From Cytophagales bacterium (GTDB lineage: Bacteria; Bacteroidota; Bacteroidia; Cytophagales; 172606-1), in the NCBI GenBank assembly GCA_030448185.1, contig JAUJNL010000022.1:1-64000 (forward strand): a DNA stretch of 64,000 nt, given 5' to 3'. Below the pieces are notes generated by a model. The model was not told the DNA's origin. It was given only the letters and a program-made list of their open reading frames with translations, and did no database searches. The position numbers and the translations under genes were made by a program. Every line of letters starts with the position of its first letter. The first letter of the stretch is position 1. Below are positions 9,179-19,630 of this stretch, one piece after another.

Positions 9179-9689
9179 TAATGCAAAAATAGAGGATAAG
9201 GTTCGGATTTTTGATGAAGAGGTTGAAATAATTCAAGAGCGGAGTTAGTTACTCGCTCACCTAAAGGACTCATTATAGAAAAAGTGAAAAAATAGCAGAA
9301 AAATTTATAAGAAAAGCTTTATCCTTAAGACTGCAGTTAAGCAAAGGACAGCTCATGAAAGCACCTTTGAAGAAGGTAGCTATCCGGCTACAATTTGACA
9401 GATTCCGGACTCCCAACCGGTTGTAACCCTCATTATCAGGAGTTGAGTCGGGATGAAAATAAAAAGGCCAGCTTTCCAAGGTTGGCATTTCTCCTATTAC
9501 TTGCGGAGGCAGTAAGAGGTAGGACGAAAAGGCATTGACACACCCTTCCCGTTCCTCGGGTAACTGGCTTTAAAACCTATTTAACACCTCACCTTCTGTC
9601 CCTTCTCCTGCCGGAGGAGGCAAAATTGATATTTAGAAGTCCCTCTCTGGAGGAGAGGATTTAAGTGGAGATGTTAAAACATAATTATT
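9179..9689. other. intergenic region with two small hairpins
   Basis: No gene is supported here. It holds CTCCT-GCCGG-AGGAG (9605-9619) and CCTCTC-TGGAG-GAGAGG (9642-9658), the latter followed by a 'gatttaagtggag' tail. These resemble the dispersed CCTCC/GGAGG repeat seen at 35921-35963. Confidence 0.6.
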
Positions 9690-10357
9690 TTACCTATTAA
9701 TCTGTCGCCGCAATCCGTAAGTTGTGAGAATGCCACCGACCGTTTCTACCCAGAACCCAGTAACTTGCCCGGTTGTTTTACTTAGTTTGTCCACCACCAG
9801 GCTTGGTTCTTGACCCCATTCACATACACCACCTTCATTGTTTACCGAAACCTTCCACGTGCGACCAACCATTAGGATCGGGAGCTGGGTTAATACTGTT
9901 TTCGTACGGATGTTCGCTACGCAGTTTTGGCCAGGTATAAATTGGCGGCGAAATATGCGCACCTGCTGACTTTTCGGACCGGATCTTCGCTCCGGAAGTT
10001 GAACGGACGGAAATAGATGGCATCGTAGGTACTATCATTCTTGCCATGAAAGGCAATGCCTACGAAACTTTTTTGCAACACATCTTTTCCCCGTACATCA
10101 AACTCAATCACGCCATTCGTAAACTGCACGCCATTGAGCCAGGCCACTCCTTCGCCTTCTTTCTCGTCAAGCCGTACGCCTTTAGTGTTTCCCTCCGTGA
10201 GGACAGTCACCGTCCGGTTCACAATTACGCCTTTGCCCCGGGCAAGTTCCGTAAGGTCCGGTGATAGCGGTTTCTTTGCTTGGCCACTGGCCCGATTGAT
10301 CCCCAAGAGCCCGTTACACAGCGCTAAAAACAGGCATACACAAACAATGTTTTTCAT
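9690..10357 (-). pseudogene. DUF1080/LamG-like secreted protein, frameshifted
   Basis: A small exported beta-sandwich protein of the DUF1080 (3-keto-disaccharide hydrolase-like, concanavalin fold) type. A signal peptide is clear: 'CLFLALCNGLLGINRASGQ'. The domain shows 'GVAWLNGVQFTNGVIEFDV' and 'YDAIYFRPFNF', the characteristic central strands. After about residue 135 the frame breaks. The rest, 'PPIYTWPKLRSEHPYEN', 'PNGWSHV' and 'PSLVVDKLSKTTGQVTGFWV', is spread over other frames up to the TAA at 9690. Its role is unknown; relatives bind or process sugars. It follows the DUF2911 gene by 95 bp on the same strand, probably in one transcript. Confidence 0.7.
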
Positions 10358-10452
10358 CGGGTTCTTTTTCTTGATGGGTGATAGATTGGCAGGCTCGCAT
10401 TAGGCGAGCATTCTGCCGGCAAGCGAAAAGGGAAGATAACGCTGATGGTTTA

Positions 10453-10989
10453 CTAGTTCTGGGCGGAATCGGCTACTTTAAAACGGACTTCTGGTTTCCA
10501 TCATGGCTACGGTACCCGCCGGATCTACCCCAATAATGGTGCTCCTGAAAGAACGCGCCTTGGCTGGCTTTGCACCTTCACGCGTAACGCGTCCTGTTTT
10601 TCGTCGTAGGAGGTTCCCATTGATTGACCGTATTAAAAATGACAAACCATTCATTTTCGCCGGGAATGGTAAACAAACTATATTTACCAGCCGCGAGGTC
10701 TGTCTCTCAATTTTTTACGTTTTGTCTACTTCGAACATGGTAACCTCGTTAGCTCCATACGCCATACGCACCGTGAGCAATCTTGCAGCAGGTCATACAT
10801 TGCGGCCTTTAACGGAAGGTTGACTGTGTAATTAATGGTGATGGTAGCAGCACTGCCTGCTTTCCGGTTGCCTTAGCGGGTGGGCTTGGCCGTTTTGATT
10901 GTCGTCCTGAAGCTGCCTACATTCAAGCAAAGCAACAAACATGGCGCTCAGGGCTAGCGCATGCCGCCAGTAAATTCCGTGGTGTTCAT
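10453..10989 (-). pseudogene. DUF2911 protein, frameshifted
   Basis: A periplasmic DUF2911 protein, a family common in Bacteroidota with no established function. From the ATG at 10989 the first residues read 'MNTTEFTGGMR', then a hydrophobic signal region in another frame. Family hallmarks are seen as 'ATITINY', 'KAAMYDLLQDCSRCVWRM' (normally GxLxPYxxVWRxGANEAT), 'YSLFTIPGENEW' and 'FVIFNTVNQWE'. The C-terminus 'VDPAGTVAMM' and 'FKVADSAQN' ends at TAG 10453-10455. At least four indels are needed to restore it. It is probably cotranscribed with the DUF1080 gene. Confidence 0.75.
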
Positions 10990-11176
10990 AATAGTGATCT
11001 GTTTTTGGTTAAATATGATTCAAACATGCGCATACAATTCCATAAAGTCAATTCATTGCCTGTTCAGTTGAGTTCAAGCCGGTTCATAGCCTTTTTGCGC
11101 CGTTTATAAAGCCTTTTGGTACCAGATACCGACCAAGTTTGTAAATTATCAGCACCTGAAGCATAACCATAACCGC

Positions 11177-12507
11177 ATGATCGAGGAGATAAATATCTGA
11201 TTGAGCAATGCAAACAGCGGATAGAAAAAGGCCCTGGGATGGGGTACCAGTGATCAATGGACGAGCCAGGATTTTCTGCGGCTGAGCAATTACATTTTTG
11301 CCAAAACCGGATTTCGCTGAGTGTTTCTACCCTGAAGCGGATCTGGGATCGCGTCAGGTATGATGGCTTGCCCAACACAACAGCCACAGGATACTTTGGC
11401 CCAGCTGCTTGATTTCGAAAACTGGCGTGCCTTTAAACGAGACGTGCTCCAGGAAAAAGAAAGTCAATCAACTACTGCCCGCGAAAACAACCCCGTCCCG
11501 AGCCGTACAAGTCCGATCAGGCGAAAGATATAGCAACATGTCACTGGCTGGCAATATATTCTGGCATTATTATTTCGATACTGGGTATGGGCGTGGCTGC
11601 TGAACAGGAAAACGGCTAAACCACTTCCTGCTGGTCCGGTCACGAATGTTTTAAAGCCGTCAGGTAGCGATGATTTGCCCAACTCAGTAGTGTTTGATTA
11701 CGCCTAACCCGACGGCGGCCAGTCGATAGTGCCATGATTCAGCAGTCCTGGGACCCTAAGCAGCGGGAAAAGGTATCCCTCCGCCACCAGCAACATACTT
11801 CTGTCTATTACTATCCGGGCTTTTTCCGGGCCAAGCTCTGGTAGATGGTAAAATCAGGCAGGAAGACGATGTCTTCATCCGGACCAAAGGCTGGAAGGAA
11901 TCATTGACCAGGAACCAATGCCCATTTATTTACGCTCTACCGATATCCGGCATCCGGGCTGCCTGTCGGTCAGCAGTGATGTGTTGCGCCAACGGGGATG
12001 ACCGTATTTAACGAAAAAGGCGTCGATTTTTTCAACGTCCGCGATTTTGGCGGGTTGGCATCAGATGCATTTACCTTTGAAACGAGCTCCGGAATACAGC
12101 TTCCGTGGAGGAGTCCATCTGCCGCCGCGTATGGGTGTACGTATTGGGCACCCCGGGGGGCGATTATACTTCCTTTGGGTGATAAGGGATGCGGCGCCAC
12201 CCTGAACACTCTGGACCGGTGACCAGGAAATCAGTGGCAAGCAGCATGATCTGTCGGCCTTTGGTTGTGATTTCAGTAGACCTCAAACCTTGAAAAATGT
12301 GCCGTCCGTGATGGTCAGATGCAAATTTCGCTCAATGCCGCAACTGGTTTACCAAGTACCCGTCAAAAAAGACATCGGTAACGTAATCGGACTCCGGTAT
12401 GGGTTTGAAGGAACCGGAGCCATTTATTCGGTTAAGTTGCAGCGGGAGACGGAGAAACCGTTTTTGAGGAAAAATTTTAGGGTTCAGCGACTGGCATGTC
12501 CGGTTGA
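11177..12507 (+). pseudogene. Bacteroidota HTH-transmembrane protein, frameshifted
   Basis: A protein type frequent in Cytophagales: an N-terminal DNA-binding-like domain, one membrane helix, then an extracytoplasmic beta-rich domain. Pieces are 'LIEQCKQRIEK', 'YIFAKTG', 'LSVSTLKRIWDRV' and 'LAQLLDFENWRAFKRDV' (N-terminal domain), a hydrophobic segment near 11540-11600, then 'DPKQREKVSLRHQQHTSVYYYPGF', 'RTKGWK', 'PMPIYLRSTDI' and 'GVDFFNVRDFGGLASDAFTF' outside. The gene diverges from the DUF2911/DUF1080 pair, 187 bp away. Many indels break it. The call rests on recalled family sequence patterns; no function is established. Confidence 0.65.
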
Positions 12508-12906
12508 AGAGCAATGATAAAGTTAAAAAAATACTCCAGAAATTTTATGCATCCGTTGAACTAACCGGGCCGGGTTTTTGTTAAAGTAGTGACGGTCGTC
12601 ACTGGTAGCCTGGCTGGTTTTATCGTAAGCGTTTGTAACGCTCATTTTTAAAACCTGGGTTATGTATGTCTGGCTTTAAAGAAAGGTGCTATGTCTAGTC
12701 CCAAGCAAGTTTTGTCGAACACTACCAGCCCTCTTAAAGGTGTTGCGTTTTGATGAACTCAAAATGAGACTACCTTAGTTAAATGGAGGTTGGTTCCACG
12801 CTGGTGGCTCACCGGCAGTGTCGATAGATTTAACCGAGGATTGAAAGCATCCCGCCCATCAGGAGGGATGCTTTTACGTTTTATAAGTCTGAACCGTTGA
12901 TGGCAA
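12508..12906. other. intergenic region
   Basis: No gene is supported in this 400-bp stretch. Only the hairpin at 12844-12874 stands out. Confidence 0.6.
12844..12874 (+). terminator. hairpin, possible terminator
   Basis: AAAGCATCCC and GGGATGCTTT are perfect 10-bp arms with an 11-base loop, followed by a short T stretch (CTTTTACGTTTT) on the plus strand. It lies between two converging genes and could serve either. Confidence 0.5.
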
Positions 12907-15368
12907 TTATGGAAGGATTAGTATGATTGGCATAGCCTGATGCAACAAATGCTCGGACTTTAAGGCCTCGACTGGGTTTGCTTTAGCAGCTTTGATCGTG
13001 TGCAAGCTTACCGTAAACAGGCAATCAGGAGGTAAATAGCGCCACTGGTCAAAAAACCATCCATTTAAATCTATCTGGAACGCAAAACCTTCCGGCCATT
13101 TTTCATCAGCCACCAACCCAATGACCAGGCCAATACATTACGGCAATTACTACCGATCTGAAGAAAATCACGGGACAACAGAAACGATACTCACCACGGA
13201 AAGCCCCGAAAGCACTTTGCGGATGCCGATTTCTCTGACTCGCAGTTCGGTGGCAAAGTTGCCAGACCAAAAGTCCCAGGCAGGCAATGCCGATGCCAAG
13301 ACCTGCAAAGCGCCGAATACTTTGCCCGCAACCGTTGTTCGGATTGATAAAGCCGCTCAAGGGATTGGTCCACAAACGAAAATTCAAAAGGCCTTCCGGG
13401 AAAGAATGATTTCCATACCTTCTCTACATGCATCAGGGTTGCCTGTCCGTTTTCGGGTCTCAACCGTATGACCATGCTGCCGCCATGACCTTCTCCGCGT
13501 ACGCGGATTATGACCGCCGGAATCTGGTGGTGCAGAGATTGACTATTGAAATCTTTTACTACCCCGATTACTTTGCCTTGAATGGCAGGCATGGCTAATT
13601 GCTGTCCTACCGGATTCCGAAGGCCCAATTGTTTTACAGTGGTTTGGTTGATAATAATAGGCTTTTCGGATAAGATTCTTGCCCATTCTTTTCCCCGAGC
13701 CTTCTCCTGCATCGAGTCTAGCCGGGCGGACTCATTTGCTAGTTTCGCATCAAAGTCTTGGCCGGCAGCCAGTTCCATTTGCATGGTTTTAAGGTAATCA
13801 GTATCTACGTCCATAAAATAAAACGTCAGTTCCTGGTCCGGCTGAGCTGGGTTGTCCATAGAAGCCCTTGCGCCAAAGTCTTTTCCCGGATGCCAGCTAT
13901 TGAAGGTGGCATTCACAATACCAGTATTACGCAGCAACTCCTGCTTAAAACTATTGCCTTTGTGTTCCCAGCTCTGATTCTTTATTACCACCAATTGCTC
14001 CTTATTGAACCCCAGGCGTTTGTTGGATATAAAATACAATTGGTGGTATACCACGAAGGTAGCCATAATCAATACCCCCGAAACGGCAAACTGGATTACC
14101 ACCAGCACCTTTCGCATACGGGCATTAAGGGTAGTTGTTTTCAGAATGCCTTTGAGTACAAATACGGGCTGCTGTCCCGAAAGGTAAATAGCCGGATAAG
14201 CACTGGCAACCAGACAAATGCAGGTGATCAGTGCCAAGGTTAGGAATGAGATGGGTGAAAAGGAAGAGGTTGGCAGGGCGAGTTCCCGGCCAACCAGGTG
14301 GTTAAAGCCGGGCAACAAGATTTGTACCAGGGTGATTCCCATTACCGAGGCCAGCCCGAAAAGAATGGCCGATTCTCCCAACAGTTGAAGGATCAATTGG
14401 CCCCGGTTGGCCCCCAACACTTTCCGAACGCCCACTTCACGGGCCCGGTGCAGCGACCGCGCCGTAGACAGGTTAACAAAATTGATACAGGCAATGACCA
14501 GAATAAAAAGGGCCGTAATCGAAAAGATATACACGTAACGGATGTCGCTGTTGGCTTCAAACTCTCCTTCCAGGTTGGAGTGCAGGTGGATGGCGGTAAG
14601 CGGCTGAAACCGGATCGAAACGTCTTTGGGAAAGTGATACTTCCGGTAGAGACTTCCCAGCTTCTTCTCCAGAGTTGCGATGGAACTATTCTCATGGATG
14701 CGTAGATACAGGGGAGTGGATGTGTATGCTTCCCAGCGTAGGGGTTCGTTCCTGTCGGCATGATCACTGGTCAGTATATCGGGGTGAAAGTGAGACTGAG
14801 CCGGAATATCCTTCATGACACCCGTGATCCGGTACGTAACAGGTTCTCCACTGCTCGGAGGTTTTTGCAATACTTCGCCAACCGGATTTTTACCGGGAAA
14901 ATAAGTTTTTGCCAACTTTTCACTAATGACGAAGGAGTTAGGTTCCTTCAGGGCCGTATGAGGGTTGCCGCTGACGAGTGGAAACGAAAAAACGTTAAAA
15001 GCTCCCTGATCAATGGTGTACAAGTTGGCTTTAATGAGTTAGTTCTTATAAAAAAACTGAGCTTCCCGGTGATTACTTAATCTGGTGGTAGCTGCCACTT
15101 CCGGGAACTCCTGCTTCAGCACGTCTCCCAATGCCGAGTGAACGGCTATGGTCTCGACCTCCTGCCCCGGTAATTTTTTATAGAAAATCACCCGGTAAAT
15201 TTGGTCGGCATTTTTATGGAACCGATCAAATGTCATCTCGTCGGCCACAAATAAGGCAATCAGTAGGCAGGCCGCTAAGCCTACCGATAACCCGGCAATG
15301 TTAATCAGGGAAAACACCCGCTGCCGGATCAGATTTCTCCAGGCGATGATGAGATAATTGCGGAACAT
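12907..15368 (-). pseudogene. MacB/FtsX-type ABC permease A, interrupted
   Basis: A large integral-membrane permease (about 800 aa) with MacB periplasmic core and two FtsX domains. Relatives belong to efflux or signalling ABC systems. The N-terminal 109 residues ('MFRNYLIIAWRNLIRQRVF', TM1 about residues 20-42) end at a TAA (15039-15041). The next 610 codons continue in the same frame, so this break is one nonsense codon. The FtsX segment 'CINFVNLSTARSLHRAREVG' is normal. Downstream of about 13330 the last FtsX domain falls into other frames ('AGLGIGIACLGLL', 'GIRKVLGAFRGE', 'DEKWPEGFAFQIDLNGWFF', 'KAANPVEALKSE' type end). It is the second of two permeases divergent from the NtrC/kinase pair. 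Confidence 0.85.
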
Positions 15369-15524
15369 GGGTCAGAACCGTTGATGTGAATGATGGATAT
15401 GATAAACAGGATGAGATAAATAGGATTAAAAGGTTAAACCAACATATTCATGATGAAAGGATTACCAGGATTAGGGAGCTGAAAATCATAACAATCCTTC
15501 CATCACTGCCATCCACAGTTCTGA

Positions 15525-17979
15525 CTACTCCGACTTTAAGGCTTTCACCGGATTGGACCGGGCCGCCCGGATGGTTTGAAAACTAATGGTCAGCATGGCA
15601 ATGACCAGCACCAATAGGGCAGGCAGCATAAACAGCCAGGGGTTTAAGTCAATCCGGTAGTGATAGTTCTGCAGCCACTGCTGCATCAGATACCAGGCCA
15701 GGGGCCAGGCAATTAAACTGGAGAGTACTATTAACCGGATAAAGTCTTTGGAGAGCAGCAACAAAGGCTGGGCACCGAGGGCTCCTAATACTTTCCGGAT
15801 GCCAATCTCCTTGGTTCGCTGTACGGCTGCGTACAAGGATAAGCCCAGCAGGCCCAGACAGGCAATGACAATGGCCAAACCCGAGAAAACCACCGTAAGC
15901 CGCCCGAAAGTAATATCATCCTGGTACTGCCGGTTAAACTGTTCATCCAGGAAGAAGTATTCGAAAGTATTGCCCGGAAAGAATTGCAGGCACTTCTCCC
16001 GGATCTGACTGATGGTCTGCGGTAGATTCTCCGTGGATACTTTAAAGGAGTAAAATCCTTCATTGCCATAGCCCGGAATAAATACCACCGGCTCCAGTAT
16101 ATTTCGCAGGGATTGCTGGTGGAAATCAGCCATCACGCCCACCACGTCCTGTCTTGCCCCAGAATTTAATTTTCCGGTTAACTGCGTCCGTACCGTTGGC
16201 AAAACCAAGCAGTTGAGCAGCTTTCTGGTTGATAATCACATTGGTGATTTTGGCCGGGTCCACGTGGTGGTCCGTAAGCCGGAATTCGCGGCCCGCCAGC
16301 ATCTTGATGCCGAACATCCGGATAAAATCATAATCCACAAATAAATTACTGCTCGAAAGGACTTTATCAGAATTACTGCCCAGCACTTGCAAATCGAACA
16401 TCCGGCCCCACCGGTCACCGGGCATTCTGGCGGATGTAGCCGCATCTTTTACGGTAGTCAGTTCTTTTACTGCCTGCTTCAATCCATTGGCCTTTTCGAT
16501 ATAGGTTGAGTCCCATCCGGTCAGGCCGGGACCATATACCACCAGCGTTTGGTCCAGTTTGATGCCTAAATCCTTCCCGGTCATGTACCTGATCTGATAG
16601 TATACCGTGAAAGTGCCCGCAATCAGGGCAATCGAAGCGGCGTATTGAAAAACAACCAGGCTCTTGCGGAGCAGAATGCCCCGGTTGGAATGCCTGAATT
16701 TGCCTTTGAGTACCACGGCCGGGTTATAGGCCGACAGTGTAAAAGCCGGATAGAAGCCCGATAGAAAAATACCGAGCAGCATTAGCGCTGCCAGCACCAA
16801 TGGGGTAAGCAAGCCGCCGTATCCTTTGCCGAGCAGAAATCCTAAGGATAATTCCCTGCCCAGCAGGTAGTTGAACAGCGGCTGGGCAAACTGCATGAGG
16901 GTAAGAGCCAGCAGCAGCGCCAACCCATTCAGCAATACGGATTCGGACAGGAATTGCCCGATCAATTGCTGGCGGGCTGCGCCTACCATTTTGCGTACGC
17001 CTACTTCTTTGGCCCGTTCCAGGGCGGGTAGTGGATAGGTTTATGTAATTGATCCAGGCAAGGACCAGGATAAAGAGCGCAATAAAGAACATGGCCCAAA
17101 CCGCTTTCCCATTACCCGTTTTGCCAATCTCGTATTCCAGGTCCGAATAGAGGTGCGCCCTGGTGAGGGGCTGCAAATAAACTTTTCTTCACTGCCCGAC
17201 ATTTTGGTGCCCTTCAAATGCCGTTGGCTGAACGCGGGAAACTTAGCTTCCAATTGTTTGTAATCCGTGCCCGGTTTCAGCAGCAGGAAATGAAAAAAAT
17301 CGGAGTTGCGCCAGCTGATGTCAGCTCCTTCACCCATCCAGGTAATGAGGGTCTGGTAGGAGAATAACATACTGAACTGCAAGAGGGAATTTTCGGGAAC
17401 GTCCTGTATTACCCCCGTAATCACGTACGGGGTTTTGTCAAGTCCCACGTAAAGCGCTTTGACCGAGTATTTTATCGTACTGATTCTTCACCAGCGGAAA
17501 GTATTTCCGGGCCAGGCTTTCGGTAAGGATCAGGCTGTGGGTTTCTTTCAGGGCCGTACCCGGATTGCGGCCAGCATCGGGAACGTAAAGATTTTAAGAA
17601 AAGCGGGGTCAGCAAAGAAGCTGCCCCCCTTCTCTACAAATAGCTCATTGTCCACCTTTACATTCATCCGGGCATCCCCCGGCGTAATCCGGGTATAGTC
17701 CAGTACCTCCGGAAAATCCTTTTTCATATTCGGGCCTACCGCCGGATAGGTAATGCTGCCGTGCTGAATCAGCTTCCCATTCTGGTATCGATCATCGATA
17801 ACCCGGTAAATATGGTCGGCGTTCTGATGAAACTGGTCAAAGCTTAATTCAAAGCTGACGTACTGCATAATGAGCAGGCAGGCGGCCGTACCCAGGGCTA
17901 GCCCCAGAATATTGATCAGGGAGAAGACCTTGTTCTTTCTGATATTGCGCCAGGCGATAAGTAAGTAACTGCGAAGCAT
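15525..17979 (-). pseudogene. MacB/FtsX-type ABC permease B, frameshifted
   Basis: A second permease of the same architecture, about 818 codons from 'MLRSYLLIAWRNIRKNK' at 17979 to 'NPVKALKSE' and TAG at 15525. Domains in order are TM1 and the MacB core (17548-17979), core continuation 'ADISWRNSDFFHFLLLKPG', the FtsX domain from 'WINYINLST' (about 17050), three central helices, core 2 'VVGVMADFHQQSLRNIL', and the C-terminal FtsX with 'GIRKVLGALGAQPLLLLSK'. Frame changes occur near 17560, 17455, 17165, 17000 and 16150, all small indels. It lies 268 bp from the NtrC-type regulator on the opposite strand; a shared control region (18109-18210) separates them. Confidence 0.85.
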
Positions 17980-18108
17980 AATGTCTGAACCGTTGAGGTT
18001 AGTGATTTTTAAGATAAACTGGATGAACCAATCCTTCAAGAAATGGACGCTTTCAGTAAGGATAAATTCAAATAAATCATTTTATCAGTACCTCCAGCGG
18101 TTCAGACA

Positions 18109-18118
18109 TTGTGCCATC
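18109..18118 (-). promoter_or_regulatory. GATGGCACAA motif, minus orientation
   Basis: GATGGCACAA on the minus strand, pointing toward permease B. It is the exact inverted copy of 18200-18209 in the divergent control region. TGGCAC equals the -24 half of a sigma-54 promoter, but no good -12 element (TTGC) follows. Confidence 0.4.
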
Positions 18119-18168
18119 TTTATAATGTGCTGAAAGTAAGTGTATTGTTGATTAAGGCCCTTGTTTTT

Positions 18169-18210
18169 TGTTTCAAAATGACACACTTGTTTGTTTCAGG
18201 ATGGCACAAG
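18169..18210 (+). promoter_or_regulatory. tandem TGTTTCA...ATGrCACA repeats upstream of the NtrC-type gene
   Basis: Two related 19-21 base boxes, starting at 18169 (TGTTTCAAAATGACACACTTG has 21 bases; key parts TGTTTCA and ATGACAC) and 18192 (TGTTTCAGGATGGCACAAG). The repeat spacing is 23 bp and the second box ends 37 bp before the ATG. They may be activator binding sites or part of a sigma-54-type promoter. Confidence 0.4.
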
Positions 18211-18247
18211 TCCTTAATTTAAGCCATCATACCCAATACCGCTACCC

Positions 18248-19630
18248 ATGACCCCAAAGCTGGATGGTAAAATCCTGATTGTCGACGATGACCAACAGGT
18301 GCTCTACACGGCCAAACTCATCCTGAAACACCAGTTCGCTACGGTGCGGACCGAAAGCTCCCCTTCCCAAATCCGTCCGCTGCTGGAGAAGGAATCTTTT
18401 GACGTAGTACTGCTCGATATGAATTTTGCCCCCGGCCAGACCAGCGGCAAAGAAGGATTGTTTTGGTTGAAAACCATCCGGGAGGCTTCCTCCGATACTC
18501 GGATCGTGATGCAAACCGCTTATGGCGACATTAACCTGGCCGTAGAGGCGATGAAGGAGGGGGCCACCGATTTTCTGGTAAAGCCCTGGGACAAAGAAAA
18601 GCTGCTGGCTACCCTAACCACCGTGTTTGAGTTAAGCAAGTCTACCCGGCAGGTCAAGCAACTGCAAACCCGTCAGCAGGCGCTGGTGCAGGCTTTGGAT
18701 GGGGGAGGGGAGGAAATCGTGTCGCAGTCACCCGCCATGAAATCCGTTTTACTGGCAGTGGAACGAGTAGCCCCGACGGATGCTGATGTGCTGCTGCTGG
18801 GAGAGAACGGGACCGGCAAAGATCTGCTGGCCCGGCGGATTCACCGGCTTTCGGGTCGGGCCGGAGAAGCTTTTATCAAAGTGGACCTGGGTTCTATTAC
18901 ACCTACTCTGTTTGAATCAGAATTGTTCGGGCACGTACGCGGAGCCTTCACGGATGCCAAAGACCACCGGGTGGGGCGCTTCGAACTGGCTTCGGGTGGC
19001 ACCCTGTTTCTGGACGAAATCGGCAATCTGTCGTTACCCCAACAGGCCAAACTGCTGACCGTACTCCAGAGCCGTCAGGTGACCAAAGTAGGCTCTCACC
19101 AGCCGATTCCGGTAGATATCCGGCTCGTAAGTGCCACTAATCAGCCCCTGAATCGCATGGTACGGGAAGGCAGTTTCCGGCAGGACTTACTCTACCGGAT
19201 TAATACGGTAGAAATCACATTACCCCCCTTGCGGGAACGGCGGGAGGACGTACCTCTGCTGATTGAGCATTTTCTGCGGGTGTTTTCGAAGAAATACGGG
19301 AAAAACGGTCTTACCTTGACTCCAGCTACACTCCGTCATTTGCAGGAATACGCGTGGCCGGGAAACGTACGCCAGTTACAACATGCCGTAGAAAGGGCCG
19401 TTATTCTGGGCAGTAAACTTCAATTGGGTATTGAAGACTTTCTGGGGAGTACCCATCGGATACCCGATCTGCCCGAACCCGACAATTTTCACCTCGAATC
19501 CGTGGAAAAGCAGGCCATTGCTGAGGCGATCCGCAAGCACCGGGGAAATCTCTCAAAAGCAGCACTTGAACTAGGATTGGGGCGCAGCACCTTGTACCGT
19601 AAAATGAGCAAGTATGGACTTCAGCCGTAA
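18248..19630 (+). CDS. NtrC-family sigma-54-type response regulator
   Basis: A 460-residue response regulator: receiver domain (about 1-125) with acidic pocket 'VDDD' and phospho-acceptor D57 in 'VVLLDMNF'; AAA+ domain with Walker A 'GENGTGKD' (185-192) and Walker B 'GGTLFLDEIG'; a Fis-type HTH at the C-terminus ('LSKAALELGLGRSTLYRKM'). The sigma-54 contact loop, normally GAFTGA, reads GAFTDA here (232-237). It would be phosphorylated by the kinase encoded next, whose ATG overlaps its last codons by 17 bp, and probably controls the divergent permease genes. Length is normal and it is intact. Confidence 0.95.
   Translation: MTPKLDGKILIVDDDQQVLYTAKLILKHQFATVRTESSPSQIRPLLEKESFDVVLLDMNFAPGQTSGKEGLFWLKTIREASSDTRIVMQTAYGDINLAVEAMKEGATDFLVKPWDKEKLLATLTTVFELSKSTRQVKQLQTRQQALVQALDGGGEEIVSQSPAMKSVLLAVERVAPTDADVLLLGENGTGKDLLARRIHRLSGRAGEAFIKVDLGSITPTLFESELFGHVRGAFTDAKDHRVGRFELASGGTLFLDEIGNLSLPQQAKLLTVLQSRQVTKVGSHQPIPVDIRLVSATNQPLNRMVREGSFRQDLLYRINTVEITLPPLRERREDVPLLIEHFLRVFSKKYGKNGLTLTPATLRHLQEYAWPGNVRQLQHAVERAVILGSKLQLGIEDFLGSTHRIPDLPEPDNFHLESVEKQAIAEAIRKHRGNLSKAALELGLGRSTLYRKMSKYGLQP

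Noticed and set aside
18109-18220. Certain sigma-54 promoter
   Set aside because: TGGCAC occurs in both directions but neither is followed by the TTGC -12 element at the required distance.
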